Both the position numbers and the translations under genes were made by a program. From NCBI GenBank assembly GCA_027485675.1, contig JAIXQP010000033.1:124001-188000 (forward strand): a stretch of DNA of 64,000 bases. Direction: 5' to 3'. Of the stretch, positions 33,710 to 41,387 are shown in pieces (within the stretch, counting starts at the first letter, position 1; the number at the start of each line of letters is the position of its first letter). The notes under the pieces were generated by a model. The model did not search any database. It saw nothing but the letters and a program-made list of their open reading frames with translations, and had not been told where the DNA came from. Origin of the DNA: Terriglobales bacterium (GTDB taxonomy: Bacteria > Acidobacteriota > Terriglobia > Bryobacterales > Bryobacteraceae).

Positions 33710-34828
33710 ATGAATTCTGAATCCAGGCGCAATTTTGTGAAAGCCGCGGCCGCTTTCACCATCGTCAGCCCGCAGGCGGTTCGTGGCTCGCAGGCGAACT
33801 CGGCGATGACTCTTGGGCTGATCGGTTGCGGGAACCGGGGATTGTACGTAAGCGGGATCTTTGCCAAGAACGAGAACGCGCGCGTCGCCGGCTTTAACGA
33901 CATCTACGAGGACCGGTTTCAGGCGGCGGCGCAGAAGTATTCGGGCGCCAAGCGGTACAACTCCTACGATGAGATGCTGGCGGACAAGGGCATTGACGCG
34001 GTGCTGATCGCCACGCCGGCCTTCCTGCATCCGGAGCATTTCGAGCGCGCCGTGAAGGCGAAGAAGCACATCTTCTGCGAGAAGCCGGCGGGCGTGGATG
34101 CGCCCGGGGTGCTGCGGTTTTTGAAGGCGGCGCGGAGCGCCGATCCGACGAAGCGGATCTCGATGGACTATCAGCAGCGCTACGGGACCGAGTACCGGAA
34201 GGGCCATGCTCTCGTGAAATCGGGCGAGCTAGGCCGCATCAGCCAGATTCGGGCGGCGTGGATGGGCGGCGGGCCGCCGATCAAGAAGGGACACGATCCG
34301 AAAGAAGAGCGCATTCGGAACTGGTTCTTCTACCGGGAGCTTTCGGGCGACATGCTGATTGAGCAGGACTGCCACAACATCGACGTCGTGAACTGGTTCA
34401 TGGGGACGCATCCCGTGCGGGTTTCGGGCTTTGGTTCGCGGATGCAGCGGACGCAGATCGGCGACATCTATGACAACCTCTCGCTGAGCTATCAGTACGA
34501 GGACGGCACCATCTTCAGCTTCACGGCCAACCAGTTCGGCAACCCTGGATGGACGGACGTCTCCGAGACGTTCGTGTGCGAGAAGGGCGTGGTGAACGTG
34601 TCGCGGAAGGGCGTTAAAATCTACCGTCCTGGCAAGCCGGTGGAGGAGATCGAGACGAAGTACGACATCACCCAGGACGGCGTGAACCAGTTTGTGGCGG
34701 GCGTACGCGCGGGCCAGGTGGAGAACGCCGGCCTATGGGGCGGTGAGAGCACGCTGTCGGCCGTGATGGGCTTGATGGCGTGTACTTCGGGCCAGCCGAT
34801 GACCTGGGAGAAGGTGAATCAGGCCTAA
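33710..34828 (+). CDS. Tat-exported Gfo/Idh/MocA family oxidoreductase
   Basis: A 372-residue oxidoreductase with a twin-arginine signal (SRRNFVKAAAAFTIVSPQAV). The Rossmann motif MTLGLIGCGNRG follows at about 33, and CEKPAGVD is the conserved motif with the catalytic Lys. Two-domain layout and the late HNIDVVNWFMG, with a His-Asp pair often seen in these enzymes, fit the family. It is shorter than the paralogue at 11.2 kb and only distantly similar. The substrate, presumably a sugar derivative, is unknown. Its stop overlaps the convergent cdsA gene by four bases. Confidence 0.92.
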   Translation: MNSESRRNFVKAAAAFTIVSPQAVRGSQANSAMTLGLIGCGNRGLYVSGIFAKNENARVAGFNDIYEDRFQAAAQKYSGAKRYNSYDEMLADKGIDAVLIATPAFLHPEHFERAVKAKKHIFCEKPAGVDAPGVLRFLKAARSADPTKRISMDYQQRYGTEYRKGHALVKSGELGRISQIRAAWMGGGPPIKKGHDPKEERIRNWFFYRELSGDMLIEQDCHNIDVVNWFMGTHPVRVSGFGSRMQRTQIGDIYDNLSLSYQYEDGTIFSFTANQFGNPGWTDVSETFVCEKGVVNVSRKGVKIYRPGKPVEEIETKYDITQDGVNQFVAGVRAGQVENAGLWGGESTLSAVMGLMACTSGQPMTWEKVNQA

Positions 34829-35616
34829 AGCAGGCGCAGCAGGTAGTAGAACAGGGGCGCGGAGAGGCAGACCGAGTCGGCGCGGTCGAGCACTCCTCCG
34901 TGCCCCTGAATCATTTGGCCCCAGTCTTTGAGGCCGCGGCGGCGCTTCATGGCGGAGAGGAGTAGGCCTCCGGCTACGCCGGCGGAGGCGATGGCCACGG
35001 CGAGGGCGGCCGCGGTGGGCCGCGGGAAAGGGGTGAGCCAGTGGACGCCCGCGCCGAGGGCAGCTGCGCCCAGCAGGCCGCCGAGGAGGCCTTCGACGGT
35101 CTTATTCGGTGAGATGGCGGGCGCGAGTTTGTGGCGGCCCAGCGCTTTGCCAGCGAGGAACTGGAAGACGTCGCTGGCCTGGGCGATGAGCACGAGGAAG
35201 ACCATCAACAATGGGTGGAGGGCCGGGATGTGCGCGGGGCCGGCTACGGCGAGGAGCAGGGCCCAGCGCTGGCGCGGCGCGAGGAGGGCGGGGAGGATGA
35301 CTGCCGGCGGCAGGCCGGCGATGACGACGCCATATTGGGCGGCGACGAGCAGGGCGGTGAGCGGGGTGAGGGCTCCGAATTCGCGGAGGCCCTGGAGAGA
35401 GACGAGGACGAAGAAGGCGATGATGGCGGCGGGCCCGGCGAGGAGGCCGAGACCCATCAGGGTGATCATGATCCACCAGCCGCGGATACGGGCGTTGATG
35501 TGGGCGATGCCGGGGCCCGGAGAGCGTTTTCCCGAAACGAAGCCAATGAGGGAGGCGAGGAGGAGGACGGCGTAGAGTCCGCCAAAGACCCAACCGGCGG
35601 CTGGCCAGAGGTTCAT
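34825..35616 (-). CDS. cdsA: Phosphatidate cytidylyltransferase
   Basis: A 263-residue inner-membrane enzyme that makes CDP-diacylglycerol from phosphatidate and CTP. Multiple membrane spans are followed by the CdsA signature: ISPNKTVEGLLGG and KRRRGLKDWGQMIQGHGG ending LDRADS. The ATG at 35616 begins MNLWPAAGWVFGGL inside an ATGA overlap with plsC; the longer open frame upstream is antisense to plsC and Pro-rich. Together with plsC it forms a two-step lipid-precursor operon. This is a non-canonical site for cdsA, which often sits next to uppS or dxr. Confidence 0.92.
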   Translation of the reverse strand: MNLWPAAGWVFGGLYAVLLLASLIGFVSGKRSPGPGIAHINARIRGWWIMITLMGLGLLAGPAAIIAFFVLVSLQGLREFGALTPLTALLVAAQYGVVIAGLPPAVILPALLAPRQRWALLLAVAGPAHIPALHPLLMVFLVLIAQASDVFQFLAGKALGRHKLAPAISPNKTVEGLLGGLLGAAALGAGVHWLTPFPRPTAAALAVAIASAGVAGGLLLSAMKRRRGLKDWGQMIQGHGGVLDRADSVCLSAPLFYYLLRLL

Positions 35617-36152
35617 GCCACCAACTCCCGCAGGCGGGCGAGAAATTCGGGTTTGGCTTCGTTTCGTTGGAGGCGGGTTGGGGGGCGGAAGGTGACGGTC
35701 CAGCCGGTCCAGCGGTGATCGATGCGGATGGGATAGAGGGCGCAGTCCGGGCGCTGGGCGGCGAGGTGATAGATGCCGCTGCGGAAGGGGAGGAGTTGGC
35801 GGCCGTCGCCGCGGGTGCCTTCGGGGAAGAGGAGGAGGGAGTGGCCGCGGTCGAGGGCGGCGAGCATGGGGGCGAGGGGGTCGTGGGCGCGGTCGACGAC
35901 GGTGCGGTCGACGAGGACGGCGTCGAAGATTTGGCGGGCGAGGAAGCGGCGGAGGGGGTTGGCCTGCCAGTAGTCGGCGGCGGCGACGGGGTGGGTGGGG
36001 CGGGGGAGGCTGAGGCGGAGGACGGCGAAGTCGAAGTGGCTGGCGTGGTTCGAGAAGAAGATATGCGGGCCGGGAGGCGGGGCGGGGCACTCGCGGCGGA
36101 CGCGGGAGAGGGTGAGGAGGCGGGCTCCGAGGGCGATGCCGTCTGCGATCAT
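35613..36152 (-). CDS. 1-acylglycerol-3-phosphate O-acyltransferase family protein
   Basis: A 179-residue PlsC-type acyltransferase. It has the catalytic H(X)4D motif (NHASHFD, His36 to Asp41) and the substrate-binding FPEGTRGDG block. It is shorter than typical PlsC and lacks an obvious N-terminal membrane helix. The expected reaction is acylation of lysophosphatidate to phosphatidate, which CdsA (next gene) would use. Overlaps on both sides (ATGA) support one operon. Confidence 0.9.
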   Translation of the reverse strand: MIADGIALGARLLTLSRVRRECPAPPPGPHIFFSNHASHFDFAVLRLSLPRPTHPVAAADYWQANPLRRFLARQIFDAVLVDRTVVDRAHDPLAPMLAALDRGHSLLLFPEGTRGDGRQLLPFRSGIYHLAAQRPDCALYPIRIDHRWTGWTVTFRPPTRLQRNEAKPEFLARLRELVA

Positions 36153-36508
36153 AACCAGGCTGACGCCAACAGGATAGCTTGGAGGGCGCAGGCGGCGAGT
36201 TGGAGCTTCCAGAGGCGGAGGGAGGCGCGGGTGCGTTCGTCGAGGGAGCGGGGAGCGAGGCGGCGGCGGAGGCCGAAGCGGAGGAGCCAGGCGTCGAGTT
36301 GAGCTTCGTGTCCGGGGAGGGAGTCAAAGAGGGCGGCGTCGATGGCCACGCGGAGTGCTATATAGCAATGTAGGAGCCAGATGAGGAGGCTGAGGGGGAG
36401 GGCGGGGTGGTGGGTTTGGAACCAGGCGTAGGCGGCGATGAGGGCGAGGACGTGGCCGGTTTGGGCGATGAGTGCGCCGGAGCGGAGGATGCTGGGGGTG
36501 GGGTTCAT
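36149..36508 (-). CDS. Small membrane protein of the plsC-cdsA operon
   Basis: A 119-residue protein with about three hydrophobic segments (SGALIAQTGHVLALIAAYAW, LPLSLLIWLLHCYIALRVAI and LQLAACALQAILLASAWL). No family was recognised. The TGA overlaps the plsC ATG, a spacing that supports it as a real gene and as the first of a three-gene lipid operon. A role in assisting the acyltransferase is possible but unsupported. Confidence 0.6.
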   Translation of the reverse strand: MNPTPSILRSGALIAQTGHVLALIAAYAWFQTHHPALPLSLLIWLLHCYIALRVAIDAALFDSLPGHEAQLDAWLLRFGLRRRLAPRSLDERTRASLRLWKLQLAACALQAILLASAWL

Positions 36509-36887
36509 GGGTGGGCGGTTGGGTGCTGCGCGAGGCAGTGGCGTGTGGCTGGGGGGCTGGGTTTGGGCTGGGATTGGCGGTGCGGGGTGAGTGGGCGCTT
36601 CTGCGGATTGGTTTGGGTGGGGGAGTGGCGGCGAGGGTGGAGCGGGCGTGCTTGCGGGTTAGGTTGGGCGGCGGGGGTGGGCGCAGGCGGGGTGGGGGTG
36701 CTGTGGTTCTTGGGTTGAGCGGCGGGATTGGCGAGGGTGCTGGGGTGGATGAGTGAGTGGCGGTGCGGGGTGAGTGGGCGATTCTGCGGATTGGTTTGGG
36801 TGGGGGAGTGGCGGCGAGGGGCGAGTGGGCGTACTCTCGGCTTGGGTTGGGCGGCGGGGTTGGTGAGGGTGCTGGGGCGGGGTCGGA
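36509..36887. repeat. G-rich intergenic repeat tract
   Basis: This 379-base stretch between a three-gene lipid operon and the PAP2 gene holds no convincing gene. A 63-base unit (starting TGGCGGTGCGGGGTGAGTGG) occurs at 36575-36637 and again at 36758-36820 with one mismatch. A second unit of about 35 bases (TTGGGTTGAGCGGCGGG-like, ending GGGTGCTGGGG) occurs near 36710-36745 and 36843-36877. The plus strand is dominated by runs of G, so G-quadruplex formation is possible. Pro-rich open frames on the minus strand are composition artefacts. It must contain the promoter of the minus-strand operon that starts at 36508. Confidence 0.8.
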
Positions 36888-38075
36888 TCATGGGAGGTCG
36901 GCCCATTCTTCAAGGCGCTCGCGGTGGCCGCGGTGGAGATAGATCTGCGGGCGGCGGGAACGGATGTGCTCCAAGGCTTCGTCGACCGTGGCCGCTCGGC
37001 CCGTCGCCAGGAGCCAGGCGGCTACCGAGATCGCACTGCGCGACCGGCCTAACGCGCAGAACACCAGCGTCGGGCGGGGCATCGCTTCAATCGCGTTGAC
37101 GGCGCGGCGGAGCTGGTCGTGCGACGGGACGACGAGATCCAGCATCGGTATGTTGCGGTACTCCGAATCGCGGGGGGTGACCGGGAGTTCAGCCGTCACA
37201 TCCACCATCGCCCCAGGCCATTGGCCCCGGCGGGGGGCGCGGCCGAGCCAGACGCCGTCGGCGATCTCCTGCGCCATGGCCTCGCGGCGCGTGAACGCCC
37301 AAGAGTTCATCTTGGCGAACCAGCGATGAGGGGCCAGCAGCCAAAACGCGATGGGATTGCCCTTGCGGAAGAGATGGGGGTCGCCGACGGCGTAGATCGC
37401 GGCAACCAGCAGCCAGGCGCCGGCCGCCCACCAGGCCCACCAGCCGGCGAAAACGAAGATGCCGGCGCCGCCGAGATAGAGCAGCGCAAGTTTGTCGCTG
37501 GGGGTGCGGACCGTCGAAGCGGGACGGGGAATCAACCAAAGACAGAACAGGCCCACCCAGAGGCCGGCGGGCAGGTCGATGAAGTGATGCTGATAGGTGG
37601 TCAGGGTCGAGAGCGCGGCCAGCGTCAGCCACGCGGTAACCCAACGGGAGCGGTAGCGGGCGGCCAGGATGACCGCGAGACTGACGTGGAGCGAAGGCGC
37701 CTGATTGTAGGGCAGGTCGAAAGAAGAGAGGCTATCGAAGAGCCAGCCGGGGATGCCGTCGACGGGCGGGCGGAGGAAGGTGACCTTCAAGGGGAACAGG
37801 AGGAAGCCGGCGAGCGAGACGAGCTGGGCGGTGAGGAGGCGGAGACCATGCTGGTCGAGCTCTTCCTTGGTGCCGGGGAGGAAGAAGGAGATGGCGTAAA
37901 AGAGATCCGTGGACCAGTAGGGGAGGATGGTCCAGGCGAGGAACGGGATGTGATGCTCCCAGGAGAAGACGAAGCTGCCGACGGGTTCCCGGAGGCTGGT
38001 GACCCAATTGGTAAACCCGTAGCTCAGGAAGAAGAAGGGACCGAGAAAGGCAAGCCAGAGGAAGGGACGGATCAC
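36888..38075 (-). CDS. PAP2 superfamily phosphatase fused to a dual-specificity phosphatase domain
   Basis: A 395-residue membrane protein. The N-terminal two-thirds is a PAP2-like membrane domain with YNQAPSLHVSLAV and HHFIDLPAGL, the phosphatase motifs for lipid or polyprenyl phosphates. The C-terminal part (about 270-395) is a dual-specificity/Tyr-phosphatase-like domain with the CX5R loop CALGRSR (Cys340, Arg346). The usual preceding His is Phe here (VFC), which may weaken activity. It is the last gene of the overlapping operon CDP-alcohol transferase, hydrolase-methyltransferase, phosphatase, a set that recurs in several phyla and is thought to handle phospholipids. Confidence 0.88.
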   Translation of the reverse strand: MIRPFLWLAFLGPFFFLSYGFTNWVTSLREPVGSFVFSWEHHIPFLAWTILPYWSTDLFYAISFFLPGTKEELDQHGLRLLTAQLVSLAGFLLFPLKVTFLRPPVDGIPGWLFDSLSSFDLPYNQAPSLHVSLAVILAARYRSRWVTAWLTLAALSTLTTYQHHFIDLPAGLWVGLFCLWLIPRPASTVRTPSDKLALLYLGGAGIFVFAGWWAWWAAGAWLLVAAIYAVGDPHLFRKGNPIAFWLLAPHRWFAKMNSWAFTRREAMAQEIADGVWLGRAPRRGQWPGAMVDVTAELPVTPRDSEYRNIPMLDLVVPSHDQLRRAVNAIEAMPRPTLVFCALGRSRSAISVAAWLLATGRAATVDEALEHIRSRRPQIYLHRGHRERLEEWADLP

Positions 38076-39769
38076 GTGGGGTTCCTGCGGGCGAGCGAGA
38101 CGGTGAAGATGCCGAACTCGTCGATGAGCTGGTCGACTTTGGTGAAGCCGGCGGCTTCGACGAGTTGATCGAGTTCGGCCTGGGTGCGTCGCCGCATGAC
38201 CCAGGCGCCGCCGCCGCGGTGGCTGGGCAGGGTGCGGGCGATCATTTCGAGCTGCGGGTGCCAGGGCTGGCCAGTATAGAGAAGATAGCCGCCGGCTTCG
38301 ACGGCTTCGGCGACGCCGGCGAGCGCTTTGCGGACAGGATCGTTTTCGGGGAAGAGTTCAAAGAGGCCGGAGATGATGGCGGCGTTGTGACGGAGGCCCT
38401 GGTAGGCGGCGGGATTGAAGGCGTCGGCTTGTTCGAAGCGAACGCGATGGGCGAGGCCGCGCGAATCGATGAGGGCGCGGCCGGCTTCGACGTTGGCGGG
38501 GTCGAAGTCGCGGAGCAGGGCGGAGGCGTTGGCGGGGAGAGCGTCGAGGACGTAGCGGCCATGGCCGGCGGCGATATCGAGGAGATGCAGAGGCCGTTCA
38601 GCGCCGATGCAGGCGAGGAGTTTTTCGATGTGGGTTTTGCGAATGCGGATGCCGCGCCAGCCGATGGCGTTGAGGTAGCCGAAGTCGATCAACTTGCCGA
38701 TGGGCGTGATGCCGGAGGACTGGTTGCGATAGACGTAGTCGAGCGAGGCGCCGGAATCGAAGCCGGTGCGGAGGCCGAGGCGAATGCCATCGGAGAGGCG
38801 GCCGCCCGTGCGCATGCTCCATTTGGTGCCGGCGTAGCGGAGGGGCTTGGGCTCGGAGTAGGCGTCGAATTCGGCTTTGGTGAAGCCGCGCTTGTCGGCG
38901 CTGAGGAGGGAAGGCCGTTCCGGCGGCGCATTGAAGACGCGATTGAGGAAGATGCGGACTTTGGTGAGGGCCTGGGCGCGGTCCTTTTCGCCGAGGGTGT
39001 CGTGGAAGAACTCGGGGAAGGCGTGGAGCTCTTTGGTGGGGGAGCCGAGGTTGTTGAAGAACTCGTGCTGGGGGCCGGAGCGGACGACCCAATCCTGGCC
39101 GGAGACGAGGACCTGGGTGGGGGTCTGGATGGCGGCGGCGTCGGAGACGATGCGGTCGGCGGTGTCGTAGAGGCCGAGGAGGACGCGGACGGAGATGGCG
39201 CGGGTGATGAGGGGGTCGGACTCGTAGGAGGCGATGCGGGCGGGGTCGTGGGTGAGGAGTTTGGCTTTGACGTAGGACTGGACGAAGAAATTGCCGCGGA
39301 GGGCGAGCATCAACGAGAGGCCGAGGCGGGCGAAGGGGACGTAGAGATTGACGCTGAAGGCGGGGGCGACCAGTACCATGGCGCGGAGCTTGGGGGCATA
39401 GTCGTGGACCCAGGCGGTGGCGATGACGCTGGCGAGGCTTTGGGCGAGGACGGCGAGGTTCTCGATGGCGATGCCGTGGGTCTGGGAGACGTGGCGGGCG
39501 AAATCATCGAGGTCGCGGATGGAGCGGGCGAGGCTGGGGCTATCGCCGCGTTCGCCGGGGGAGCGGCCGTGGCCGCGGGCGTCCCAGGCGAAGATGGCGT
39601 GGTGGGGGAGGTTGACTTCGTCGACGATGTGCTGGAGGCGGCCGGAGTGTTCGTGGCCGCGGTGGAGCAGGAGGATGCCGTTGACGCCGGCGCCGGGCCA
39701 GTAGCGGTAGAACAGGCGCACCCCGTCGGTGGTTTCAAACCAGAGTTCTTCGGCGATTCTCGGGTTCAT
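38072..39769 (-). CDS. Alpha/beta hydrolase-methyltransferase fusion protein
   Basis: A 565-residue two-domain protein. Residues about 1-290 form a monoacylglycerol-lipase-type alpha/beta hydrolase (GVNGILLLHRGHEHSGR, AWDARGHGRSPGERG; nucleophile probably Ser111 in LAQSLAS, with the usual flanking glycines absent). Residues about 370-565 form a class I SAM-dependent methyltransferase (LLDIAAGHGRYVLDAL, motif I). Fusions of this kind next to CDP-alcohol transferases and PAP2-DSP proteins occur in other bacteria. It overlaps both neighbours by four bases. Its substrate is not known; a lysophospholipid or headgroup is plausible. Confidence 0.88.
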   Translation of the reverse strand: MNPRIAEELWFETTDGVRLFYRYWPGAGVNGILLLHRGHEHSGRLQHIVDEVNLPHHAIFAWDARGHGRSPGERGDSPSLARSIRDLDDFARHVSQTHGIAIENLAVLAQSLASVIATAWVHDYAPKLRAMVLVAPAFSVNLYVPFARLGLSLMLALRGNFFVQSYVKAKLLTHDPARIASYESDPLITRAISVRVLLGLYDTADRIVSDAAAIQTPTQVLVSGQDWVVRSGPQHEFFNNLGSPTKELHAFPEFFHDTLGEKDRAQALTKVRIFLNRVFNAPPERPSLLSADKRGFTKAEFDAYSEPKPLRYAGTKWSMRTGGRLSDGIRLGLRTGFDSGASLDYVYRNQSSGITPIGKLIDFGYLNAIGWRGIRIRKTHIEKLLACIGAERPLHLLDIAAGHGRYVLDALPANASALLRDFDPANVEAGRALIDSRGLAHRVRFEQADAFNPAAYQGLRHNAAIISGLFELFPENDPVRKALAGVAEAVEAGGYLLYTGQPWHPQLEMIARTLPSHRGGGAWVMRRRTQAELDQLVEAAGFTKVDQLIDEFGIFTVSLARRNPT

Positions 39770-40326
39770 GCGGCGAGGCCCTGGCGGACGCGGTTAAAGA
39801 TCGTGAGGGTAAGCAGAGCCACTATTATCCATGGGAGCCAGCCTGGAATGGGAAGGCCCACCCCGAGGGCGACGGCGAGAGCGCCGTACAGGAGAGCGCG
39901 GTCGCTTTTGCCGAGGGGGCCATCGTTGCGGCGGCCGGCGGGGCCGAGGAGGCCGGCGGCTTCGGTGATGGAGGCGAGGACGATGGCGGCGCCCATGACC
40001 CAGGGGTTCAAAAAGACGAAGGGGGCGGCGAGGGCGGCGTCGGCGAAGAGGTCGCCGAGTTCGTTGAGATAGGCGCCGAGACGGGTGGGTTGGCTGAACT
40101 CGCGGGCGAGGAGGCCGTCGATGGCGTTGAGGGCCATGCGGAGGAAGAGGAAGCCGGGGAGGAGGAGAAAGAAATTGCTATAGAGCACATAAGCGCCGAC
40201 GGCGCAGGAGGCGAGGGCGGTGAAGAGGGTGACCTGGTTGGCGGAGACGCCGGCGCGGGCGAGAGAGCGGGCGAGGGGGCGCAGCAGTTGCTGAAAGCGC
40301 GGCTTCAGGGCGTAAAGACTCGGCAA
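39766..40326 (-). CDS. CDP-alcohol phosphatidyltransferase family protein
   Basis: A 186-residue integral membrane enzyme. The TTG start at 40326 gives MPSLYALKPRFQQLLRPLAR, the typical N-terminus of this subfamily, and is preceded by GGTTGGA. The active-site motif is DGLLAR (70-75), Gly84, then Asn88, Asp92 and Asp96, so the usual third Asp is Asn. In the main family D(X)2DG(X)2AR(X)8G(X)3D(X)3D builds the metal site. It transfers a phospho-alcohol from a CDP-linked donor. It is the first gene of the three-gene operon and diverges from the acyltransferase gene with 24 bases between starts. Confidence 0.85.
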   Translation of the reverse strand: MPSLYALKPRFQQLLRPLARSLARAGVSANQVTLFTALASCAVGAYVLYSNFFLLLPGFLFLRMALNAIDGLLAREFSQPTRLGAYLNELGDLFADAALAAPFVFLNPWVMGAAIVLASITEAAGLLGPAGRRNDGPLGKSDRALLYGALAVALGVGLPIPGWLPWIIVALLTLTIFNRVRQGLAA

Positions 40327-40350
40327 TCCAACCGATTCTACAATGGGAAG

Positions 40351-41385
40351 TTGCAAAACCGGCTGACATCTCTCGACGCGTTCCGCGGCATGATTATGGC
40401 GTTCATGGTGCTGGTGAATACACCGGGCACCGGGGCGTACGTGTATCCGCCGTTGCGGCATGCGGAATGGCACGGGTGGACACCGACGGACGTCGTGTTT
40501 CCGTCGTTTGTCTGGATTGTGGGGGTGGCGATTACTCTCGCGCGAAGGCCGACGATGGGGAAGACGCTGCGGCGGGGGGCGGTGCTGTTCGGGTTGGGGT
40601 TGCTGGTTTACTTGTACCCGTACTTTGATTTTTCGACGGCGCGGATTTTAGGGGTGCTGCAGCGGATTGCGATTTGTTATGTGGTGACGGTGGCGATCTA
40701 CCTGTGGACGGGGGTGCGGGGGCAGATTCTGTGGACGGTCGGGCTGCTGGTGGGCTACTGGGTGTTGATGGTGGTGGGCGGGGAGGGGCGGTTCGATGTG
40801 GAGGGCAACTTTGCCCATACGGTGGACCGGATGTTGCTGGGGGTGCATAACTACGCGAACACGAAGACCTGGGACCCGGAGGGGATTGTGAGCACGATTC
40901 CGGCCATTGCGACGTGTTTGCTGGGGGTGCTGGCCGGGCACGTGCTGGCGCGGAAGGAGGAGTTGGCGCGGCGGTGCACGTGGATGTTTTTGACCGGGAA
41001 TTTGTTGCTGGCGGCGGCGTTTGTTCTAGACCACTGGCTGCCGATTAACAAGCAACTGTGGACGAGCTCGTTCACGTTGCTGATGGCCGGTTTGGACTTT
41101 GTGATGCTGGCGATGATGGCCTGGCTGGTGGACGAGTACAAGGTGCAGAAGCCGTTTGCGCCGTTTGTGATTCTGGGGCGGAACGCGATTGCGGTGTACA
41201 TGGCTTCGGAGCTGATTGACATTTCGCTCCATGCGCTGAAGTGGCGGGTGCCGCTGTACGAGAGCTTGTTCGCGCCGCTGGCTTCGCCGATGAATGCTTC
41301 CTTGCTCTATGCGGTGGCCTATGTGCTGGTGAATTTCCTGATTGCGTTGGGGCTGCACCGGCGCGGTTGGTACCTGAGGGCGTAA
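40351..41385 (+). CDS. DUF5009/HGSNAT-like membrane acyltransferase
   Basis: A 344-residue protein with about ten membrane spans. The start (MQNRLTSLDAFRGMIMAFMV) is the diagnostic LS.DxFRG..I..M motif of bacterial COG4299 proteins related to heparan-alpha-glucosaminide N-acetyltransferase, which acetylate sugars across the membrane. NTPGTGAYVYPPLRHAEWHG is the next family block. The TTG at 40351 is used because no ATG is near and it fits the family start; GGGAAG lies just before it. It is followed by the AAA ATPase gene after two bases. Confidence 0.83.
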   Translation: MQNRLTSLDAFRGMIMAFMVLVNTPGTGAYVYPPLRHAEWHGWTPTDVVFPSFVWIVGVAITLARRPTMGKTLRRGAVLFGLGLLVYLYPYFDFSTARILGVLQRIAICYVVTVAIYLWTGVRGQILWTVGLLVGYWVLMVVGGEGRFDVEGNFAHTVDRMLLGVHNYANTKTWDPEGIVSTIPAIATCLLGVLAGHVLARKEELARRCTWMFLTGNLLLAAAFVLDHWLPINKQLWTSSFTLLMAGLDFVMLAMMAWLVDEYKVQKPFAPFVILGRNAIAVYMASELIDISLHALKWRVPLYESLFAPLASPMNASLLYAVAYVLVNFLIALGLHRRGWYLRA

Positions 41386-41387
41386 CG

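Noticed and set aside
36505-36906. Pro-rich 133-codon frame on the minus strand over the repeat tract
   Set aside because: It reflects G-rich repeat DNA; it has no start signal, domain or conserved feature.
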